A model generated the notes under the pieces. That model ran no database searches, was not told where the DNA came from, and worked only from the letters and a program-made list of their open reading frames with translations. The translations under genes were made by a program, and so were the position numbers. This document shows, piece after piece, positions 44,901 to 56,129 of a stretch of 58,523 nt of DNA. Each line of letters begins with the position of its first letter. Position 1 is the first letter of the stretch. The DNA comes from Actinomortierella ambigua (Eukaryota > Mortierellomycota > Mortierellomycetes > Mortierellales > Mortierellaceae), in assembly GCA_016098155.1 (NCBI GenBank), contig JAAAJB010000167.1:1-58523 (forward strand). The letters run 5' to 3'.

Positions 44901-47900
44901 GATGAAGGACAACATGCTCAAGGCAATCCAGATCGAAGGAGGAGACCCAGCAACTAACGCCGATCTCGATGTGATGGCAAATCTGTCATCGATTACAAGG
45001 ATTGCGCTGGCTATTTCTACTCCGGGACGTGATGCTGACGCTCTGGAGCCCACTTCGGCGTCCTCTGGCTTTACCCTTCAATCACCAGCATCGGAATCGC
45101 GTATCTCCGAGGTCTTCCGTTGGCAGGCACCCAAGTCGAACGACATTGCTGTCATGAGCTGCATTGAGAAAGTTGAGACTGCCATTCACCATAAGACGTC
45201 ACTAGTTTCACACATGCGCCAGATTGCTGAGGAGGACGAGCGAGAGCGACAACGTGGCTATGGCCTGGACGACGATTGTTTGACCGTTCCAGAGGAATCT
45301 TCCAACGTGCCTCAGGTCGTGGAGCAGGGGGCCTCGCCCGTTGAACCGCGCGCCCTCGAATCAATGGCGCCAGATTTATCGAGGACGGCCTCGACAAGCT
45401 CAGACCCGACGAGCATGAGCACCACATCATCGACTTCAGGCGAATCGGCAGCAACGGCAGTGCGCATTGACAAGATTCAGGAACCTAGTCCCCCGCCACC
45501 AGCTGCACAAGCTCCCGTGGCTACCACTGTAGGACGCAAGAAGCGGCCGTCGTTCGTAGATCTTCGATCGGCATCGTCCTTTTTCCCCGAGTCCCATCTC
45601 TCGCCACGATTCGGTCAACGGCTCTTGGGACCCCATTCCATGGATGCATCACCTGCGGAAGGCATAACACCGACTCAGGGGTTACTCAAGTCGCCCTTGT
45701 CACCTTCGTTCCCACAGCCGACGCCCCTCACACGCCCGACGCCGCCGAGCATCAAGGACTTTGACTTTATCAAGCCGATCTCTAAGGGCGCCTTCGGCTC
45801 TGTGTTTCTGGCCAAAAAACGAGCGACTGGTGACTATTATGCGGTCAAAGTGCTCAAGAAATCGGACATGATTGCCAAGAACCAGGTGACAAACGTCAAG
45901 GCAGAGCGCTTGATTTTGATGAACCAGACAGACTCGCCGTTTGTTGTCAAGCTGTACTTTTCGTTCCAAAGCAAGGACTATCTGTACTTGGTCATGGAGT
46001 ATCTCAATGGAGGTGACTGTATGGCGCTCATCAAGGCCATCGGTCGCCTGCCTGAGGACTGGGCACGCAACTATCTGGCAGAGGTCGTACTTGGGCTCGA
46101 ATATCTACACTGTGCAGGAATTGTTCATCGGTAAGCTTTTTTTGAAGGGGGGGGGGGGTCGCTTAGCTGTATGATAGGCGTTTTAACAATTGGGCCAACA
46201 CTGATATCCGCGGCGATTTTTTTTTTTTTGGACAACATAGTGACCTGAAGCCAGACAATTTGCTGATCGATCAGAATGGACACCTCAAGCTGACTGATTT
46301 TGGATTGTCAAAGGTTGGATTCCTCGGTCGTCAAGCCCAGTCGGAGCGCAGGACGAAGACACCATTGCCACCACAGTACCCCGATTCGCGGCCACTTTCG
46401 CCTTATATGTTCTCGCATGGACCGGACTCGAACAATGAGTCCTCGGCAATCCCTATGATCCCTACACCCGTTTTGGGGCCATCTCAGCCGACGTATTTCC
46501 ACTGGAGTGGCGAGCGGAGCCGTCGCTCATCGGATGCTAGTCTCTTGTTGAACGACATCCGAGGTCAGAATTCGCATCAACAGCCACTAGATGATCTGCC
46601 AAGGCTCCCACCGCCTGCCGCAGACCCTCCTCATCCACTGCACCAACACGTCCAGAGTCCTGTTGAGAGCGGGTCTGGCATGAGCAGCGGAACTAGTAGC
46701 ACTGGACAATCGGTCAAGACGAGCGGCGTCAACATTCGAGGCCCCAACTTGCATCAGACGAGCACATCATCCCCACTGGCTTCGTCGCAGCCGGCAGGAC
46801 CTGGCATGACGGACAGTAGCATAAAGTCCACGAGCTCATATCTGTCGGGGTCGCTCTTCCCCATCACCACCATGTCCCCAAAGTCAACACAGATGAATTC
46901 GCCCATGATTGCTCCTGCATTCTTGCTCAGCGATATGCAGGATGACTCGAACACTCGCTGTGTTGGAACGCCAGACTACATTGCACCAGAGTGTGTCCTC
47001 GGTATGAGTCAGGATGTCATGGTCGACTGGGTAAGTGTTGTTTTTCATACTGCGTATATCCCTTTTGTTATCAAGTTTGATCCGCACGCTAATCACTACT
47101 TTCATTTCTTCTTCATATGCCGTAGTGGGCCCTTGGTGTGATTTGCTACGAGTTCATCTACGGATATCCGCCTTTCCATGGCGAGACGCCTGAACAGGTC
47201 TTTGAGAATATTTTGTCGCGCGATATTGACTGGCACGAGGGTGAACTTGAAGTGTCTCGTGAGGCGAAGGATCTAATGGACCGACTCATGGACCCTATAA
47301 TCGAGCGGCGTCTAGGATTTAACGGCGCTGAAGAAGTGAAGAATCATCCATTCTTCAAAGGCATCAACTGGGACACCCTCCTGAGTGAGCGCCCTGCCTT
47401 CGTACCTGAGACTGCCAACATTGAGGACACGGACTACTTTGACGACCGTGGCGCAAGGATGGGATCATTTAAAGACGAGGCTGCTCCTGAGACGTTGACG
47501 GTGCAAAAGATTTTGGACTCCATCCCTTACAAGGACGGAACTGAGAGTGTTGCCCCAGATGAGCAGGATCCTTTGGCGGAGAACAAGACTGCGACACCAC
47601 AGCCACCGACTGCACTAGACTTGGCAGACAAGGAAAAGGCAACAGACAAGGAGAAGACAGCGGACAAGGAGAGAGCAACAGACAAGGAGAAGGAGGACAG
47701 CAACGACGACTCTTCTCCTGACGGCAGCAACAAAGAGACGCTCAAAGGCACAACCGTGGACAAGAACGATGTCGGTCTGCCTGAGGACCCTGAGAGCGCC
47801 GACTTTGGTACCTTTGCCTTCATCAACCTGCCTGTTCTGGAGAGGGCTAACAACGACATGATCCGCAAGCTCCGGTCGGACAACTTGCTCTTGTCCAACA

Positions 47901-49099
47901 GTGTTAGTAGTGTATCGTCCCTGTCTGACATATCCTCGGAAGCTGGCTCAACCCCACAAGGTGGATCATCGTCCATGTCCAAGAACAAGCACAAGTCGTT
48001 GTCGGCGCTTGGGGGCACCCCACCTCTCCGCGCGGATGGCAAAGCCTACTTTTCCAGCTCCCCCAAGAGCACCCCCTCGGTCCCCCCATTACCTCCACCG
48101 CCTCTCCTGCCGTCGGGCGTCCATCGTGCTGGCGGCGGTATTACTCCACCATCCAGGAGCGCCAGTGGAAGCGACTATGCTGCCCAGCGGTCAGCCTCTG
48201 TTCCGATGGCGTTTGGTGAGTCCCCAGGCAGCACCCCCGAGGAGGTGCCACGACGTAGCTCTATGCCGTTGCGGCCAAGGACGTACAGCACTGGTATGAT
48301 CGAGATGCATCCTCTAAGCATCCCTGACCATATGCACGGAGTTCTGGCCGCTAGCGGTGCAGCGGGTGGTACTACAAGCCACAAGCTGGCCGGTGGCCGA
48401 AGTGGCAGTGTCAGCAGTGGCGGAGGTGCCAGTGGTAGCGGAGCACGGTCAAGTCGCAACTCGCTCAAGGCAGCCGCGACGCTACGGTCGACGGCGGCGA
48501 AGGGCATTGTGAAGAAGACGAGCCGGATCCGCGACTGTCTGGTGGTGGAAGACAACCCGATCAGCGCCAAGATTCTAGAGACGATCCTCACGCGATTGAA
48601 CTGTCGGTGTTTGGTGGTGCGAAACGGCTCATTGGCGATCCGATATGCGATGTCAAACGTGAAGTTTGATGTGATCTTTATGGACATTCGACTGCCGATC
48701 ACTGATGGCGAGACGGCAACGCGGATGATCAAGTCGACACAAAACACAAACTCACTGACACCAATCATTGCGGTGACGGCGTTCCCCGACTTGGCGGCAC
48801 AGATCTTTGATGATATGATCGTGAAGCCGGTGACGAAGCAGGAACTCGACAAGCGGCTGAACCAGTTCTGCCCGCTGCCGCCAACGTCATCATCGGCCTC
48901 GCACAGCGAACAGTCAACACCCAGTAAGGAGACACCACCTGCTGTCGACACAAAGCCTGGAGCTGCATCAACAGCACAATCGCAGACGAAAACCAACAAC
49001 AACACCTTGCAGCCCTCCTCTATAGCGCCTCCCAATCGGAAAGACTCTACATCTTCGTCCGCTTCGTCGTCGCTACATCCAAGCTCTGCACAACAATAG
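38954..49099 (+). CDS. RIM15: Rim15-type AGC protein kinase with C2HC finger and receiver domain
   Basis: Six exons (38954-39071, 39240-41435, 41528-44153, 44259-46130, 46241-47030, 47126-49099) join in frame to 3,191 aa; yeast Rim15 is 1,770. The first half is disordered and Ser-rich, with three RSR(R/K)xS sites. A PAS-like segment spans [20 protein letters not shown] (about residue 1645). The C2HC finger CNICERPI ... FEKHSKTC is at about 1814. The kinase begins near 2148: glycine loop [33 protein letters not shown], then an insertion of about 210 aa before [11 protein letters not shown], as in Rim15 and Greatwall. The AGC tail keeps [20 protein letters not shown], a Rim15/Cek1 hallmark. The C-terminal receiver (about 3000-3110) has VVEDN, FMDIRLP, VTA and VKPV. 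In yeast, Rim15 drives quiescence through endosulfine/PP2A and is restrained by PKA and TORC1. Confidence 0.93.
39312..39372 (+). repeat. CAG-rich run encoding Gln/Asp repeats in RIM15
   Basis: CAGCAGCAGGAC units repeat with slight changes and give a QQQD-type tract followed by seven Gln near the N-terminus of the kinase. Confidence 0.7.
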
Positions 49100-49107
49100 A
49101 CAACCAT

Positions 49108-49138
<31 letters not shown>

Positions 49139-49230
49139 CCTTGTCTGTTCCACTCGCCGTTTTTTTTATGCACTCTTGCTCCCACTTTCTTGTATCCTGC
49201 ACTTAACCATTTCACGAACACAAAACTGAA

Positions 49231-49236
49231 AATAAA
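49231..49236 (+). terminator. Possible polyadenylation signal of RIM15
   Basis: AATAAA lies 132 bases after the stop codon, following a CT microsatellite (about 49108-49138) and AT-rich sequence. It is the only perfect AATAAA close downstream of the gene. Confidence 0.45.
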
Positions 49237-51518
49237 ACACAAATTGCACATTATTGTACGACGAAGAGCAGTATCCAATGTGGTAGCCTAAGCAGCTTAC
49301 AGAAATAGTCCATCACAAGACGTACACAATGACACTTAACAGAGAACGACACCAACACGAGAATGCTGCCCCAGACTATAGTCCAATTTACTACCAATGA
49401 GAATTCGTTGTTTGTGTTTGCTACAACCCGGCGTCTCGAAATCAGGGCCGTTGTGTTACTTGGTCGTCTCGCGTGAACAGTGACTGAGAGCGCCGTCTTC
49501 ACTCGCTAAGAACGGAGCTGGACTTTCCTTCGAGTCAGATCCCCAACCCATTTTTTCATGAGATATCCCTCTCTCTCTCTCTCTCGCTCTCTCCCATACA
49601 CCCGTACTTTGCACTAGTTTCTCTCTTTCTCTCTATCTATCTCTCTACACCTACACTCACCCACATCATTCAGCCACACAGTTACCCATGATGTGACTTG
49701 TTGCTCAGACGGCGCGGTTTTTCTAGACAACAGCACTACGGAGCGCAAGTACGTACATACAACATTGGGCAGCACGTTAAAGTGGATACTGCCCAATCAG
49801 GGAACTGCCCCTTACAACGGGTACTTGTCCCTTACAGAGGGGGTACTGTTCCCACGCATGCTCGATCACTCACCAGGGTACCATGCCGATCACGCGTGTT
49901 TCACCTGGGGAATGTATGACTACTGGGTGTCCCTCTGCGCACACACACCTATCGAGAGAAAGAAAAACACGACAATATTATCATATTGTTGCAGACAGTA
50001 GGGTCAAGAGTGAACAAGGGTGGATAATATGACCGTTACCTTGGTAATTTTAAGCTTTTGCTTTATTTTTTAAGATGCGAAGAGAGAGGCGCTAACCACA
50101 CACAAATAGCCTGGCTCTCCAAGCTCGGCTGAAAGCAATCTACACAAGCATGGTCTTTTATTTTTTCTCTTTTTTTTTTGTATGCCCGCTTTGGGCACGA
50201 GATGCTAAACAGGTTGATTGCAAGGGAAAGGGAAAAATAAGAAGACAGGGACCCTTCATTTGGGTACAAGAGGCGATGTGAAAAAGACAAACCAAGAGTC
50301 TTCTTGATCCTGCTACATGCTGGGCAAACAGTCTTTGGAGAGGGTAGGAACGAAAAAAAAAAAGTCGACAGCGACCCGAGGGTTCATATTTTAAGTGTCT
50401 CTTTGGGCGAGAGAATATTGGAGACGAGAGGATGCTGCCCACCCTCCCCCATGGAGCACCACCCGCTAAATGCACATGCAGGCCGAGCTTGCTTTTTATT
50501 TTTCTCTGGCGAGAAAGTGGGCAACTGACCAACCGGAGGAAAGAGAGAATAATGGCGAGAACTGTAAAGGGTATACCCAAGAGCGAAGAATATTACAGAT
50601 AGAGATGACCCAGCAGCACAGAGTCAATAAAACGGGTTTCTTCTTTCTCCTACTTCACACACACAACAGGCCACCTTCAAAAGGTTAACATGAACTCTGT
50701 TTTCCGACTAAACAACAAAAAAGCACAACACACTCTACGAGTCCCTCTTTTGTTTTCTTTCTTTGTTTCTTTTCCCCGAAAGGGTGCATGTATCGTCCCC
50801 CTTTCTCTTTCTCTCTTCCCGTCTGTTTCTTTTTCTCTCTCTCTATCATTTTTCTCATCTCTTTGTAAATCACTGTCTTCCTCATTTCCTCCCCTTCCTC
50901 CTGCTCCTCCTCCATTCATTTCATTCGTCTGCACTTTCTCTGCCACTTTCTCCCATTCTCTCTCTCTCTTCTGCTTTTCATTCTTCATTTCCCTCCTGCA
51001 TTCATCTCATCCATTCCTCGCTCCTGCTGCATGCTCCAAAGTGTGTGTGCGAATAGGTGTGCAAAGTGAGGAAGGGTGCAGCACTTCAAACATCGAAAAT
51101 CTTTCTCCTCCTCCATTGGAGCAGTTCTTATCGACTTTCCTCTCTCAGGCACGGTTTCAGTCTTGCGTTAATCATTTCTCACCGTCCATCACCTCTCCCC
51201 TGTCGATGTCTCAAACACCCTATTTCCTCAACCACCCAACCGTCCTTCATCGCCACCACCCTTCCATTCCCACCTACACTCACCCCACTCCACTCCACCA
51301 CCCCCATTTCACCCCCGATCGCTGCTTCTCCCCCTCTCCTTCCTTGCCCCCTTCCCTCCTCCTTCGTTCCTTCCTTCTCCACCTCTGTAATTAGTATCAC
51401 TCTGTGTTTGTGTACCCATCCCCGATAATCAAACTTACGTCGGTCTGCATACACAACACGCAACAACCGCTCGCCTCTCTATTTCCCCCTCTCCACAACC
51501 CACCCCATCTCCACAACC
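49237..51518. other. Long intergenic region upstream of the seven-TM gene
   Basis: About 2.3 kb without a convincing gene. It holds CT microsatellites (49568-49590, 49618-49645), a patch of degenerate short repeats with an 8-base inverted repeat (49765-49866), and a pyrimidine-rich stretch from about 50780 to 51500 that leads up to the start codon of the next gene and probably includes its leader. Frames open in the pyrimidine stretch are compositional. Confidence 0.45.
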
Positions 51519-52528
51519 ATGGCTTCTCCAATCCCACTACATCTGCTCAGCCCTACGCTCAGCTACATTATTTCGATGGGCTATTTCAGCGTCATGTGTC
51601 TGCTCGCGCTGTGGATGTGCCGCCGCAACTTTACACGGTTACGCATCTTTGCCTGCACACTGACCTTTTATGGCCTGTCGATCGCCATCATGGGATATCT
51701 TCGCGCCGTACGCGTCGCGAGTCCTTGCTGGTTCTGGGTCTGGAACTTTGCAGGTGAGCTGTTGGCTGTGTCGGGTCTGACAATCGCTATTGTCTCCGTA
51801 GGCAACGGCTTCTATCCCATGTCACGAAATCGCAGCATATACTGGGCGATGGCCATGGGGATCATTTCCCTCTATGTCACGTTTGCCATTATCAACATTG
51901 GCCTCTATATTGCCACCAAGATGGTGTACCACCACATCTCGTACGATGAAGTGATGCACCTCCGCCAGGAAATCATCCACGTCGGCATGGCGACCACGGA
52001 GGAAATCCTCGCAGAGCGCTTGGATGAGTGCCAACGAGGCGCGATCGACACGTGCGACGTGCCCCTGGAGGGGTACCATTCTTGGCGTCAGCTGTCCTTT
52101 CTCGAGCGCGAGATGTACGCCCGTCCTGCGACCTGGGCCTACATGGCCCATCAGATCTTGATGCTGGTGACGTGTCTGTGGGTCGTTGTCTACCTCTTTA
52201 TCCCTCTTGTGCGCAACCATCGACACGGTGCCATAGGTCGGTCTGTCGACGGCGATTCGATGGCTGTTGGTGTGTGGTACTTGTCCACCCTTGTGACTCT
52301 TGCAACGGTAAGAAAATAGAAGACTCTTTCTACACACTTTGTTGTGTTTTTTTTTTCATTGCCCAAAACAACCAAAAACACAAACACACAAAAACACACC
52401 ACACAAAAAAATGCTTTTTGAGAGGGATGGTTGTGCTCTCAATACCGACGGAAACCCATTTATATTAGTACCATGTGTTGTGACTAGATCACTAATCAAC
52501 TTGTGGTCCACATGCCAAAATGACCGCT

Positions 52529-52570
<42 letters not shown>

Positions 52571-55500
52571 CTGTCTCTTCTCTATCCTGCCCCCCTCTTT
52601 TGTTTGTTTTGCAGATATACGGTTCTCTCAATGTCTACTACCTCACCTACTTTGAGCTCATCTATCATGGGTCTGTACAAGCCCTCGATCTCGGTATCCG
52701 CTGTATAATCGGGCCCATCTTCTTCATCCCAGCACCTCGGTGCCTCATCGAGTTTTACCGGAGGCATTTTTCAGCCATGGCCAAGAGCGGGTCGAACGCC
52801 GAGTCACGACGTGGAGGACTTGGATCCGGTGTCGCCACGACTCCGCGCTTCGATGGTCAAGGCTCCTTCCTGAACCCCAGCTTTGACATCCGACCCACGG
52901 CGTCGTTCATCGGCAGTGGCAACGACAGAGGTGGAGTCGATGCGGACCTGCCTCAGCCGCAGCAGGCCTACTTCCCACCTCAGGTTGTACGAGGTTCGTT
53001 TGACATTCTCTACCCGAACGGCGGAGGTGACAAGGAGGAAGGGGGCGGAATGACGACGGGTGAGACGACAGAATCGGGTCCCTTGAAGCGGATGTATGGA
53101 TCCCTCAAACTTTTCCATAGTCGGAACCGCGGACTGTCAAGTGAGAGTGGACGGCAGTTTAACCAAGACTATCCATGCGAACTGGAAATCCATGACCGGT
53201 CATCCACACCATCCCCTTTACCGCGGGACCATGGTCGCTCCAACAAAGAACGAAGACCGAGTAAGGAGCGCCCAGAGTCGACTCAGCGTTTGACGGAGGA
53301 GGGTCTCAATGATGACACAACTGGTTCCGGCCAATATTATTACCCTCCCACCAATTACTCGTCCCATTCAGACGTGGATCCGCTCAATGTAGCTGAGATT
53401 CAAAAGACTTCGTCTGGTCAGGGCCTCCGTGCACCCCCTCCCCACGACTTTGGTCATGCAAAGTACCACACACACCTATCGCCCACTGCTGCTGCTGCTA
53501 CTGCTGATGCACCTCAAGAATGGCGAGGTAAGGGGACCATTAGCCAGCAATCCCTAATCCCGTAGAACTGTAATCTAAGAAAGCCCACCACACACACCCA
53601 CACACATCCACACACAGCATAGAGACCCGCATGTAAACTAAACTAAACCTTTTAATTTGTTTCTCCTTATCTCTCTCTCCCTTCCCCCCCCCTCTTCCTA
53701 CAGAAACACCAAGGGCTGAAGACTCTCTCAAAGACAAGCGTGACAGCAACTCCACAGGCGAGGACGGGGTCTCGCCAGCGGAATGGAGGCATCAGCAGCA
53801 GCGCCCTTCTCTGGATCTTCTTCAAGGCAACGAAGCGCGCGGACGTCACATGTATCGTACTTCTCAGGACTCTTCCCGGGTCTCCTACCCTCGTCGCCAC
53901 CGTCGATCGTATACGCATTCGCAGCTGGAGGAAGAGTCGATGCGCCGGGCCTCGGGGGGTGCAATGTTCTCCGATCCACTGCAGGATTACGCCGTGAGTG
54001 CCCTTGGCGGGGAGGAGCACGACAACAGCCATCAGACAGGATCGATAATAGACATGTCGCTTCAGCAGCAGCAGCAGCAGCAGAAACGCCATTCGCTTGG
54101 TCGTCGCTCCTCGGAAGTGACGCGGCGGTCCATGCTCATGCGAGATGATTACCACTATGATATTGCGGGCCGAGACTCCTTCATCGAGGTGCCTCGTCAG
54201 GCCTATGGTGGATTCACATCGCGCGATCGGGTGGCCCGCATGTCGGACGACTCGTCGTGGTCGCCCACCACTGCTGCTGCCAGCAGTGGTCATGGCTACG
54301 CCTTCCACAAGGTGGGCGGCGGCGGCGGTGGTAGCGGCGGCACGACCGCTGCAGACTTTTATCTCCCAGAACTTCAAGACAGCCTCGTCTCACATGCCGT
54401 CGACCCGACCTACTGGTCTCGAGCGCCAGCTGATGCTAACGGTGCTGGCAGTGGTGGCAGTGGTGGTGGTGGTGGTAGCGGCAGTGGTGGTGTTCGATGG
54501 TCCAGAGCCAACCGTGACTCTGGCATTCTCTCGCCAGCGCCCACGAACCATGGGTCGTCGGCCGTCGACCCGTCGGCAACAAAGTCTGGTGGGCCCAAGC
54601 TGCAGCACAAGTCTAGTCGAACGCTGCTTGGTATCGTAGGTGGTGGTGGTGGTGGCAAGAAGAAGGAAGCCAAGGAAAAGGACGCCAAGGAAAAGGAGGC
54701 GCCAGCAGCCGATAAGAAATCGGCCACGAAGAGCCGTTGGTGGCCAGCACACCGCCGAGAGGCGTCGGCGGGGACCACTGGCACGACCTTCTCCAACGAT
54801 TCGGACGTCCCCCCAACGCCTTCGACCACCACTGCTGCCGCTGCTTCTGTTGTTCCTGGTTCCGGTGATATCACCGGCTCCTCGACAGCTGCACTGTCAG
54901 CGTCTACGTTGGCAGGTACCGAGTCGACCATGAACGCCAAGGGTGGTTACCAGCACCGGGGCATTGAGGGACCGCCGATCGAAGAGCTGACCAAAGCCTC
55001 GATCCAATGCCCAAGCATGGCCGAAGAAGCGGCACGGCGGGCAGAGGAATCGCTGTGGGCTCAATACGACTATCCAGACCCGTACTATGATGAGAGCACG
55101 TATCGCAAGTTCCTGAAACCAAAGGACCAGCTTGAGGGGGATAGTCGACGGGGTCGTGGCGCGATCAGCCACCCAGAAGATGTGGCTTTGTCATCGTCAT
55201 CGTCTCCACAGGCTTTGTCATCGTCGCCACCAATGCCTTCCGATGCTCGCTCGTCGATCCAGCTACATGCGGCCCAGCTCGAGACCCGGGGTATCAAGTC
55301 GTCGTTGGAGATGACATCGTCGCCGATCGTCCTCCCGAGCTATGGTGTAAAGGCGACCGATGAGATTGGTGGCACCAACACACCCAGCTCGCCGTCTCCT
55401 GCGTCGGCCAGGACGTCCTTTGGAGGGTTCTTGACACGTACGGCCTCGGGCTCCAAGAGACTTGTCCCGCCAAAGCTCAAGCCACGCGGTTTGCGATCCA

Positions 55501-56129
55501 AGACGGATACCAACAACAACAACGCTGTCTCTAGCGCCGCCGCTGGCATCGCCATGACGACTACCTCTGCCCCGGGCCACGGAGGACTCGGTAGCGCCGG
55601 CACCCGGGTCTCGGCAGACGCCAAGGGCATGAAGCTGCAGACTGCATTGCCGATCACGGCGACGCGACCTAACCCTCCGCCGGAAGAGGATCTGTCGCAG
55701 GCCTACGACCTGAGGATGGCCGCAACGTCGCTCTCGCCGCCACCGAGACAAACCAACTGGCAGACCACCCGCGCAAGAGCCTCGTCGCAGCTGACGCCCA
55801 TGGCCCCCCAAGCGGCGGCGGCGCTGTTGCTCGCCGGTCGTGAGAATCACGGTCATGGCCACGGTAGCGGTCTCGGTAAGGGAGCTGCCAAGAGCAGCAC
55901 CCTCTCTGTCGATACAGTGGCGGCCAATGCGGCGCGTGCGGGGGGAGGAGAAGGGTCTGGGTCTGTGGCCTCGCTCTCGCCTCGCACAGCCACAACGGCG
56001 ACTTCGACAGGTCTGCACGGCTCATTATGGAACCCTGGCGTAAAAACCAGAGGCACAGAAGACGACTGCAATGGCGAAAACGTAGGGATCCCAAGGTGTG
56101 GGGAAGAGAACAGTCCCGCCGGCGAGTGA
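51519..56129 (+). CDS. Seven-transmembrane receptor-like protein with long disordered tail
   Basis: Exons 51519-52307, 52615-53527 and 53704-56129 give 1,375 aa. Seven hydrophobic segments are readable: LSYIISMGYFSVMCLLALW; FACTLTFYGLSIAIMGYL; FAGELLAVSGLTIAIVSV; AMAMGIISLYVTFAIINIG; HQILMLVTCLWVVVYLFIPL; VWYLSTLVTLATIYGSL (across intron 1); and CIIGPIFFIPAPRCLIEF. About 65 residues, with two Cys, separate helices 4 and 5. After helix 7 comes FYRRHF and then more than 1,000 residues of Ser/Gly/Pro-rich sequence with basic patches (SYPRRHRRSYTHS), Gln runs, and Gly runs. I see no RGS or kinase domain. The topology suggests a G-protein-coupled or similar receptor whose tail is a large signalling scaffold; ligand unknown. 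The last 277 bases overlap an antisense reading frame. Confidence 0.8.
52535..52569 (+). repeat. (CT)n microsatellite in intron 1 of the seven-TM gene
   Basis: About 17 uninterrupted CT units lie 45 bases before the 3' splice site (acceptor at 52614) and form part of an extended polypyrimidine tract in a 307-base intron. Confidence 0.75.
54427..54495 (+). repeat. Glycine-coding GGT/GGC-rich repeat
   Basis: Repeated GGTGGCAGTGGTGGT units encode a Gly/Ser run in the tail of the seven-TM protein. A similar run lies at 54315-54340 and another at 54641-54655. Confidence 0.6.

Noticed and set aside
50685..51466. Open frames of 76-234 aa upstream of the seven-TM gene
   Set aside because: They follow from pyrimidine-rich composition, lack domains and overlap on both strands; the stretch is better explained as promoter and leader.
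53580..53640. ACACACAC-rich stretch in intron 2 of the seven-TM gene as a possible element
   Set aside because: It is a simple CA repeat in an intron, without inverted ends or duplication.
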